From assembly GCA_964017125.1 (NCBI GenBank), contig OZ024903.1, forward strand, positions 66,183,163-66,247,162: DNA of 64,000 nt, given 5' to 3'. Source of the stretch: Flabesymbios commensalis (taxonomy: Eukaryota; Annelida; Polychaeta; Terebellida; Flabelligeridae). Below, in pieces: positions 12,801-24,800 of the stretch (position 1 is the first letter of the stretch; every line of letters starts with the position of its first letter). The notes under the pieces were generated by a model. The model was not told where the DNA came from. It was given only the letters and a program-made list of their open reading frames with translations, and did not search any database. The translations under genes were made by a program, and so were the position numbers.

Positions 12801-15800
12801 AACCAAATATAAAAGAAACTTTTTGGCCAACAAGGAGGGTATATCACCCCTTCGGTACTAAGATTTATTAAATATATGTTTAGACATTATTCTATGATGG
12901 ATACTCACAAAAGCTGCTGTAAATTAGGTTGATAATTAAAACAGGCTGTAAAATCACCCAAATGATCAATATCCGTGGTTAGTATCTATGGGCAATTTCT
13001 ATCCTGTGCTCGGCTTAATTGTATGGAAAATGCATAGTGTGTTCCGTACAATAAACAACAAATATGACCACTTGTTAGCCGTTTTTCAGTAGTTGTGAAA
13101 GCTTAGTTTATCACTCCAAAAGAGTCTGATTTCAGCTATTTAGGATCCTTATTATCCTGGCTGGATTTATGAATATTGTTAAAATATTTGCTTCTATTTT
13201 TATACACATGGAAATTCTTCCCATGTAATTTTCTAACACCCCGTGGAAGAGTTTGTTAATGCTATGTTTTTTTCTTAGCCTTTGATCAATGTGATAATAA
13301 AGAAACTCCAAACAGTGCTCATAGTCCCTTAGCCTCTTGGAATTTGTTGTTCAAATCTTATCATGTTTATGTGTTATATAAGTAGGGCTTGGGGATTTTT
13401 CTGAATATGAAATTTTGGCAATGGACCATTTAATCGCAATACTTTTCTTTTAAGCACTCTCCAGTCTGAACAGTTGAATCGATCTGCTAATTACATGTAT
13501 AGCCCATACTATGGCTGAGATCTGATTAGATCTTGGACCAAATTCACATACTGAAAGGGCTTGGTTATGAGATTATTTAAATTGGGGGGGGGGTACGATG
13601 GGTGTCAATTTTTTGTGGTTCGCAAATTTTTTTCACCTTAATCATGTTAATTTATTGTTTCTTCACCGACATATTGTTTTTACTGTGGTCGTGCTCCGCC
13701 GCCTATATTTTGGGACTGTGCCAACCTGGCGGCTATTTTCCTAGATCTATGTCACCCTACTTTTTTTATGAGCGCTCTCCAGTCTGAACTGCGAGTTGTT
13801 TGAAGCAAAGGAAAGAGCTCACTATGGCCCAGACTTGATGCGATTTTGGAGCAAATCCATAGATCTGAAAGGGCCAAACATGGAATAAGGAAAAATTGTG
13901 GGGGATATTGGTATTGGTCCCGATTGAATGTGGAGTATGTATATTTGTACTGTTGCTCTAGTTCGGTGTTACTACTACTATTATAAAATTTCAAATTGCA
14001 GTTGATCAAAAAGGGCCAAATATGAAATAAGTAAAAAATGTGGGTGGTGTTGGTATTGGTCCTGATCGAATGTGGAGACTGTATATTTGCACTGTAGCTC
14101 TAGTTCAGTTATTCTACTACTATGGTAAAATTTCAATTTGCAATAGTTTGTCCATGTTGTCTGCTGACTGATAACACGCTTCCAGCTAGTACAATAGTTG
14201 ACTTCAAATAATATTTTTCACAATATTGTTTAGCTAATAAAGTCAAGGTCTACTATGGACTTCTAAAAGAACCAGATATCAACATTCAGCTTGAAGATGA
14301 GGAAGAAGCTGAGCCTGCTGAGGAAAAGCCAAAAGTAACTTACATTTGGTTCATTTTTTCCAATTTAAACTGACTATTATTGCAGCAAAGTGGCTGTAGG
14401 CAAAAATTAAAACATTCAATATCATATCCTATTTTTGAATTTACCTATTTAGTTGTTACAATCCTAGATTGTGTGCTACTCTTTTCTTGAAAATTTTTTG
14501 TCTGAAGTCTCGAAGAAGAGCAAAGAAAGATCCACAATTATTGAAGAAATCAAAGAGTGATCCAAACGCACCTTTACTCACTAGAATTCCTCTTCCTGAA
14601 CTGTGAGTTTTCCACACACCATTCTGCTTTCATTGTTTGATAAATATATATCATTTTTTTTATTTTGTAGAAAAAGGTTGATAATTACATTCCAGTTTCC
14701 ACAATAATCAAGACAGGGAGATGGATCTTTGAATGGATACATTTGGTGGAGGATGAATAGATGGATGGATGGATTGATGGATAAATTGGTGGATGAAAAG
14801 ATGGACGGATTAGTGGATGGATAGATGGATGGATGGATGAATAGATGGATGGATGGATGGATGGATGGATGGATGGATGGATGGACAGATGTATGAGTGG
14901 AATGGTGGATGAATGGATTGATAGATGGATGGATGTATTGATGTGTGGATAGATAAATAGATGCGATTTTTGATAAAAGCAACACAAAATAAGGCCAAAA
15001 TCATCCAAAAGATAAAATTGTATTTTCGCTTTTTGATCTGTCCATAGCATGTGAACATGCCCATGGACTAGAATTGTGGAAGTCTTTTAAATTTCGGGTT
15101 GCTGTGGCGACGTAACAAGTGTGCCGAAAGCCCCCAATTATCAATTTTTCTCATATTTTTTATTTAAAATTAAATATCGTCCTTGTTTCTCATTTAACTG
15201 ATAAATGCGCAACTCAAAATTTTAATATACACAATACACATACACATACACAATTCTAGTCTATGGACATGTTGACATAATTATGATTTTTGCCTGATTA
15301 TGTCGCTTTCACTTATTTGTCCTCTCAGTAAATTATATTCATTTGGGATGGGAACTCACTACCCCAATTATGTACAATCTGATTGATAATTACTATATGT
15401 TATGTTTCATGCAACTCTTAGAGGTCTTCTACCTTATGAAATAATTTTACTTTGCAGGAGAGATTGTGATAAAATTGAAAAAGCTCGCAGCTATCGTGAA
15501 GCCATGAAACGTGTGGTTGTTTCTGCAGAAAGTCCCCCATCGATTTGCTTCTATACTTTGTTGAACACACAACAAGGGTGAGGTATTTTCCATACATTGG
15601 CAATTTTTAGTTTAACGCAATAGCAGTAAAATCATAGTATGTATTTTTTTCAACTTCTGTTACACATATTGGTCTAATTTAAACAGATCTGTTTGTTGTA
15701 TTACAACAATTTTCCGCATTAGTGATCTCAAAGGTTCCTAGATGTGTCCTTTGGTATGTAATTGTACCTTGGTCTAGAACTTTGAGCCAATATATGTGAC

Positions 15801-18800
15801 CCATCTGTACATAACGAGTCTCATGTCGCAATAATACAATATGGAGTTTATGGTACCATGGGATAGCACAGAGTTGTAGCTTTAATATGACACCAAGAAC
15901 ATGAAATTATCTTGATCCGGAGCTGAGTTATAATCATTTTAGTGACGCGAATGGGTCAATATTTTAAAAATTAAAAATGGAGAAATTTGGCTTTAAAGTC
16001 ATGGTAACAATTTGATTGTAAGTTCTGTATAGTAAAAAAAATAGTTCCTTTTGTCCAAATAGGCTTTTTTGGCCAAACCTGGATTTTTTTTATATATATA
16101 TAGTTTTTATGATTGATTTTATAGCCCAGGATGTTTACTTTCAGAATCTGCCGGGTGGGTTTTGGTTACCTTCAAGCGTTTTTTTTTAAATAGGTAAAAT
16201 CGAAGATGGCCACCAGTGGCCATTTTGAAAAACATTCACAAAAATCTGATAATCACAATCATGTGATATGTCATTTCTGACTAATAGTGGGGCATAGAAC
16301 CCATTTCTGGCCTTAAAATGTTAATTATAGGCTTTAAAGTATTAAAATTGGTTATGCCAAGATCTGGATACCCTCTGAAAATTTCTAAACTATTCAATTC
16401 CTAAAGGTCAACTTGCAGCCTTGAATCCAGAAAACTGTTTAAGATAGCTAAGACATTACTACAGAAGAAAATGTCAGTTTTCAGAGTGATAACTCACAAA
16501 AATGTATTTTTACACTTGGGCCCAAACTTTTAATTATTATTGAATGCTTTAAAATAAAACTAATTTTCCCTGATCAAATCTGTGCTATAGATTTAATAAA
16601 GATGGTATTATAATTCAAAAAGATTATAGCACAAGTTATTATCATTATTCATGCAATAAATTTAATCAAGATAATATTTGAAAATATAGCAGATTTTAAG
16701 GTAAAATCCTAACAGTTATTTTGACATCAAATCCACAATATCTTGAGTGGCATTTTAATACCTACACGTATGATGTCCTCACACTTGAGATATTATTGTT
16801 ATAGACACTTAATTTTTTAAAAATTGGGTCACATCTTATGTCAGTTCCACAGATTTAAGGCATATTTCCCCTCCAGAAACTGGTTACACAAATGTGAATA
16901 AAAACACTGAAATAACATTATTATAGTGGACATCAGTACTCTAGGGGTTAAAATTAACAATCCCCTATGGAGCTATTTGTAGAGTTGTACAATGGCCGAT
17001 ATGTGACATTACAAATGACAACATTGATAAACTGATGAACATACCCAGAAAACACGAGACGTTGACCCAATGCTGCTGTAATGTTGGTCCAGCGTCGCAG
17101 ACGCTGGCCCAACATTACAGCAATGTTGAGTCAATGTTTCGTGTTTGCCGGGTAGCTAGGTGTTGACACCATGCAAGTCACACCTTTTGTGCTGAAGCAA
17201 CTCTCATGTACTCATGAACTATTCACACTTTAAGATGAATGAAAGCCAGAAGACCTGGGTGTTGTGAGGCTTAATTTTTCATGAGAATATTCTAACATTT
17301 ATCCATTTTGAGGAAAATTGAAATGATGACAAAGCAGATTAATGACAGTAATATTTTTTCACAGGGTGACGTCTGTTGATATCAGTGAAGATTCTAATAT
17401 GATAGCAGCAGGGTTTTCTGACTCGCGTATCAGAGTATGGAGTGCGCTACCTGGAAAACTGAGAACCATGAAGAAAACTGATGATTTAAACAACATCGAC
17501 AGAGAAAGTGGTAAGTTTTTAGGCAATTTATGCAGCAGTCAACAGAGAATCTAGTGTCTTCACATGGTTCATCTGTCCATCCATCCATATCTGGGCGAAG
17601 AGTAGATGTCACGAATGATAATATTTTTCTGTATTGTCGTTCTGAAGGCCGTGTCAGTTTCACTCATTACAGTTCCATATACCTCACACACTCCCGACTC
17701 TGTTGCGGCCACTAAAAAGTTAGCTGATGAATTTTTTCTATTTTTCAAAGATATGACCTATGTGCCTGGGAAATTCTTCCCATATATTGTTTTTTCACTG
17801 AGCCATATTCTGCCATTTCCCGATATGGCCGCCTTAAAAACAATATCAAAAAGCTATATCTTATAGCCACTATTATTTTCATCCCCCTTCCAATGAAGTT
17901 AGAGGTGGGGGGTAATGGTGTTACCCTGGCCATACGTCTTTTCTCATTTTCGTTTCCGGAGAATATCTCTGAAACCCATAGGGGAATTACTTTAATATTG
18001 CACACACAAAGATGTTTATATGTGCCTTTTGGAAGTTATGACCTTTGACATGTACCTACATCTCTTTGCCAAAATACCTTTATTTACTCTAATATTTCTG
18101 CTATCCGGCAAATCATGCTATTTGGCTAGACGACTATTATTAAGCAAAATGTATTGGCCATTATGTACATAATATGCCTAATATTTGTCAAACCATGCCA
18201 GATAGCTAGAACATTACTATAAAACAAAATGTGCAGTTTCAACAAGAGATATGCCTTGAAAAAATGCATCTTGATCAAATTCGAAATGGCAGAGTTGCGG
18301 CCATTGTTGACTTTAGTATGTGTGATATCTGGAAAATGTTGCAGATAGCTAGACCAATACTATAAAACAAAAAATGAGACTTCATGGAAGGATGCACCAT
18401 AAAAAATTTCAACTCTATTTCAATGATTTACTGTAAAATGCCTGATATAAATTTGGTTAGCCCAGCCAGATAGCTAGACCATTAGGCCTAATATAAAACA
18501 AAATGTGTGGTTTCAACAAGGGATGTGTACTGAAAAAAATTCAAAATGATCAGACTTTATTTACTCTGATATGCCTGTTATGTTGCAAACTGGGCAGGAT
18601 AGCTAGACTACAGTAGAACCTACTAAGTTCATTTGTATACGAAATGCCATTTTTGGGAATGACCAAGTGGCCTCCCATAAGAGGTTGGCTGTTCATGATA
18701 GTGACTGCTCATACCAAGTTCCACCGCATTGCTATAAAACAAAATGTGTGGGTTCAGGGACGGTTATGCCCTGAACAATTTCCACTTGATTAAATTCCAA

Positions 18801-21800
18801 ATGGCTGATTTGATTTGGCTAATGATTTTTTTCACACAGATATGTGTACACGGGATTTTTCACAGCTCTCTAGATGACCTATGAACCTGGAAATTCTTCC
18901 CATATATTTTTTGGCACTGAGCGATGAAAGAACATTTTCTAGGATGGCCACCCAGAATTAAAAATATTAATTGAACACACACAGGGGGTGTTGAAATGCA
19001 TTTCAGGTTATGAATATTTTTATACCTTCATCTCTGAGACAAACTAGTTTAGAGACAAACTTCTGGACCATGTCTCTGAAACCCCTGGGGGGGGGGGAGG
19101 GGATTTTTTTTATTGCACATTTTGTTGGCCATGTTTGAAATAAATTATTTAATAATTTTTAAATATTATTTTTGTTAAATGCAGCACTAGGCAACTTTCA
19201 CCTCTCAGCCTGCAGTATTAGGTGCTTTCACATTAGGCCTATTTGTCTTAAAAATACAGTTGATGCTCTTTACCAACTATTATTTGAAACATTTTTAGAT
19301 GATGTTCTTGAGAGAATGATGGAAGATAGATCAGCGACAGAACACCGGACTTTGCATGGGCATTCAGGCCCAGTATATTCCACTAGTTACTCCCCTGACA
19401 GAAACTTAATGGTTTCAGCATCTGAAGATGGCACAAGTAATTATATCTTATTTGCTTTGAACTTATAAAATGCCGATAGTTGCAGCTGTATAAATGGATA
19501 TATTTTGGAAGTTTGTTATTACTACTTTTTTTTCACTCAATAAATTATCCAACAATACATTGTGAATTGGAAACTTTATATCTGAATGTGTGTGTTTAAT
19601 TTGGTTTTTAGATTTTTTATCTTATGTATTGAATGGGCCTGGTTATAAATGAGACCACTATTTTATTTCTCTGTTTTAGGCCACTGTGTTTTATTTCTCT
19701 GTTTAAAATACAAAATCTAATGAGGGAGGGCTGAAAAAAAAACATTTAAGAAAAAAAAAACATTGAATCTATTTTTGGAAAAGTATTTTTTTTTTCAAAT
19801 GTTTTTTTCATGTCCGGAAATTAACTGGGTTTGTTCAGAAATTACCACCAATCCAATGCGAGCTCTGGGCAGAAAAAAAACGCATGTTTTTTTTGTACTG
19901 CTCGGCCTAGGTTTATTGCGTGCTCATCTAAACTGAGAAAAAAACATAGTGGCCTAATGTATATATGATATTTAGTAAACAATAATGTTTAGTGGAAAAT
20001 TCAATAAATGTATATAATCACAGCACAACACTGCTAGCTTATTGTTTTATGAATATGTGTTTTTTTAAGTACGCTTGTGGAGTTTGCAGACGTGGACAAA
20101 TCTAGTCTGTTACAAAGGACATATTTATCCTGTGTGGGATGTCAAGTTTAGGTGAGATTCATTTAATTCTCATGTAATAAAGAAAACTAAAATATCATTA
20201 CGACGACTCATTTATTCTTTTTATTTAAATTCAGACTGTGTTTCTGCAACAATCATGCTGTACAAGTCTTCTGTTACTGTGATGTAGATTATGAGTTAGT
20301 ATTTTTCTTTTCAGTCCGCATGGCCATTACTTTGCCTCTTGTGGTCTGGACAGAACAGCCAGATTATGGACAACTGATCACCCGCAAGCTATTCGCATAT
20401 TTTCAGGTCACCTGGCAGATGTGGATGTGAGTAGTTCACTACATCACAAGAAGTCTTTGTGCTACTATCCTATGCCCATAATAGAAACACGGTTTCAGGC
20501 ATGGTTTAATCAAGTAAAATGCAACTGATGCTGATAAATAGTTTTTGAGTCAATTTTGGAGACATCTATGTTCCATAGATATAAATATTTTTCATCATTT
20601 GAAGCTGGAAATTGCGTTAGCAATTCCAGCTTCAAATGATGAAAAAATCGACACAGACACTTCAGCAGCAGCCCTGCAGTGAAAAACCTCGTTTTCAGAG
20701 CCAACATTCTCTGTACAAAAATCCTCCAATGAGCAGTCTTGTTTTTTTATCAAACTTCAGCTGTGCCTGAAAGGGTAGCTGCTCATTCACTACCATTCAT
20801 TTAATGTTGTTGTGCATGTTACCCAATTTCCTAAAATATGGATACAGTTTTGTATGGTGATGGAGATTGGTAAAATATTCACATGTTGTTAGGTAAATTA
20901 CAAGTCATTAATTGACATATAAATGTTGATTCAAACGGTTTTATCTCGTGTGACAGACAATTAAGAGTGAAGACAATCAAGTGATCAACAAATCAGTTAT
21001 GTAATGTTCATACTAGTTTCATCCAATTCCATCTAGTATCCGTACAAATGTGATGTACAATAACAAAATCCACCAATATTAAGATCTACATTGTATACAT
21101 ATAACAATTCGCTAAACAAAAGTTAAAAACCTTGAAAAACTGAGTGACTATCATTTCACAGTTTGCTAACAAAATTATAATTTGATAAGCTTTCAAAGTC
21201 ATAAGTTTTCATCTAATTACGTGTTACAGTATAACCTGCAGCCACCCTTGTGACACAGGAAAAGTGGCTGCTCATAGGAGGTTCATTTGTATAGGAAATG
21301 TCACTTTGGGGAATGACCAAGTGGCCTCCCATAGGAGGTTGGCTGCTCATGACAGTGGCTGCTCATAACAGGTTCTACTGTATCATGTTTTTTCAGCATT
21401 TGTGTCACATATTTGCTTCACATCATCATATTTTGACGCATGCCAGTATTTTGTCTTTCCATATATCATTTCAGCATTTATTCTAGCATTCCCCAATTAA
21501 TTATGTTTGTATGAATGATACATGTGGGGTCATATGTAATGCTATGCTGAAATGATTTTATATCACATGCATATATGGTATATAAATGGCAAAGTTATAA
21601 AATAGAACATGATATACCTAATTGCAATTATTACACAGTTTATACACATTTTATTTCCTGTTTTTTTTTACAGGCCATTCAATTTCATCCAAATTCAAAC
21701 TATATAGCCACCGGGTCTACAGACAGAACTGTTCGTTTATGGGACATCAGCAATGGTAACTGTGTGAGAGTTATGACAGGTCACAAGGTAACCATACCCA

Positions 21801-24800
21801 GTAGACTAACCCTTACTGTACTGAAATAATTAGAAATATGTACTGTAGAGACTAAATGTTTATTCAATTTAAAAACATCATTAGTTAGCTATTTCTGCTT
21901 CTTTTGAATACATCTTATAGGTCCACGATCATTGTAATTATGCAATTTTTTCAGAGTTTTGATGTTTTATGTTTCTGATGTCAAGCGTCATCCCCACAGT
22001 CAAAGTGCTAATCATTGAACATCCCTATAATATCAGAAAGCTTATAATTTTTTGCTTGGCATTTTTCTGTTGCTGCCACAAATTGATTTAACTTCTACTC
22101 AGAAGTGAATAATAAATTTGCTTTATTTGTAACGTATGAATTTTAAACAATATGTTTTTAGCACCGACAGTTGTTTATGTGATGTCGTCTGAATTGTTTA
22201 AGATATTGCGTTTAAATTTTTATATGATTGTTCTAGATTTTTATCACTATTCAATTAACTTTTGGAAACAATCCATTAAAAATAAGCAACCGCAGCCATA
22301 TTGAAAAATATTTTATCAGTAATTATAAAATTTGTAGACTCTATACCTATACCCGCCGTCAGATTAACTTGTATCGCATGTTTTTCGCCGATTTCTCAGT
22401 CAATTTTCAACCGATTTTCATGAAATTTTGTATGGACTATTTGCGAGTCACTCGGCGACTACCGTAAAATTTTCATCGAAAAATATTGTATAGCTAAAAA
22501 GTTAGACCATCTGGCATGTAATGCGATTCAGGGCTAAAAATAAACTTTAATTTAACCAGTTTAATGGGTTTATAGAGGGACGTCGTAATTTCAAATTTAC
22601 TACATGTCAAATGGTCTAACTTTTGAACTACATAATATTTTTTTATGAAAATTTCACGGTAATCGCCGCATGACTCAAAAATAGTCATTGCAAAATTTCA
22701 TTAAAATCGGTTAAGAATTGACTGAGAAATCGGCGAAAAACATGCGATACAAGTTAATCTGACGGCAGGTATAGTATATAGTTATAGAATTTACTATAGG
22801 CCTACAATTATCTTGAGCTCAAAAATATTTCAAATCTTACGCCTAGTAAATTATTTCTTCATATGTTTTATAAATAGAAGATGGTTGTCTGGAAATTGAA
22901 ATGAATATCATATCAGGCAGAGCTGTAACGAGGTGTGATTTATACAGTGACAGATCAATGTAGACGTACATAGTGGTCATCATTAGCATTGCTTACACAA
23001 CTAACCGATACATACTTCTGATAGATGCTGTTTAAAATCTGAATTGGGGAGGGTGCACCATCCTCTCTGAATCCTAGAATAAATACTGTTTTATGCATTG
23101 TTTCATTATCGCATGGAATACCTACTAAATATCTCAACTGATATGATTTTCACATATTTGCATAATTACCAATATGACGTTATTTTGTGTATGTACCGTA
23201 GTTACATTATTGTATAATATTTTCAGGCCCCCATTCACACCTTGGTGTTTTCTCCAGATGGAAAACAACTAGTCTCAGCAGGTGATTATATATTATTCAG
23301 AATTTCTCTGGTACCTCATTTTGAGGTGTATATTGAGATCAGCCCTCCTCAGAATACATCTTTAAGTGAATAAGTATTATTTCCCATTGTCTTCCAGTGG
23401 GAACATATTCTGATATCATGCATCTTGACATACATCTCAATGGAAACCATTTTTTAACAAACAACTCTATTGTCTAATTGTTCTCAACCTAAACTTTTAT
23501 ACAATTTACTATGTCAACATATAACTTCACTAATAGGTGAGGAAAACATAGGTATTGTATTGCTTTTTGAAAAACATCATTCCGGACTACTTAGTCCAAA
23601 AGTAATAATACCTCATGTATATTAGGCAGCCAAATTAATTTAAATTCACCGTATTTCAACACCACTAATTTGTTGAGACTTTTAGAATGTTTTTTTTTAT
23701 GGGTTTAAGGATATGTTTTGGAAGAACAATTATGTTGAATTTTTCTCCTATTCATTTTGCTATTCTCTGTTTACATGGACTAAAATATCTGTAAACCATC
23801 ACCATAACATGTATAAACTTTCTGTATAACAAACCTTTATCGATGGTTTATATTTTCAGGTGAGGATCAGCATTGTCTGGTGTGGGATATATCCAGTGGT
23901 GAAATGATGGGTCAGATGAAAGGGCACACAGACACCATCTATACAATGGCCTACAGTCGGGATGGCGCAGTCATGGCCACAGGTATCATTTATCTTTATT
24001 TGATAAATTGTGACCCGACACACAAAATGGCAGTGAGATCAACATTTTTAAATAGATTTTTGTATTTGATTTTTTAGCCATTTCTTTCCTGTTTCATTAA
24101 CTGAAATAAAATAAAATTTTGCAAAATCTTTGTTACTTTTTGTTTTAGATTTTTAAAATTTAGTCATGTAAGCATTACAATTAAATTTTAAATTACGTCA
24201 TAAATAATAGTAATAAAGCTGCGGGATGTACCTTCTTGCATGGTGGGTCACAGACAGGTGTTTTGACATTTATTATATAAAAGAACGTACATGTACTACA
24301 GATACATTTTCAAGACTATCAATTTAATTTTTAATAATAAACTGCTTATGTCTTTGTGTACATACGGTATTAAGTAATAATTGTACTGTACATGATTTAA
24401 TTTGAATCACATTTTAAATTGGTCAAATTTTGCAGTGTATTATCAAATGAAATTTTTGGATGTGCTTAAGTGTTGTATTTACTGTGCAAACCTTTTTAAA
24501 TTTACCTGAAAATCTAAACATATATTGAGCCAAATTAAATACATATCGGTATTGCATTTAATATAGAAGTGATTTATGTATTTTACATCACCATTTTCAA
24601 TTTTTCATTTAGGTGGACTTGACAATGCTGTTAGACTATGGGACATGAATAAGGTGGTAGAAGATGCATCAGAAGACGGTCTAATTGGTAGTTTGTAAGT
24701 AATCAACAAGATTTAGATCTGCCTTAAAATAATTCTTTCTTCAAACAATGCTTATTATTCTATTATTTATTAGTTTATATTTCAATCTAGCCCCAACTAT

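Noticed and set aside
14581-15064. Three overlapping minus-strand frames rich in Ile-His-Pro-Ser
   Set aside because: Translation of the GGAT microsatellite, not a protein.
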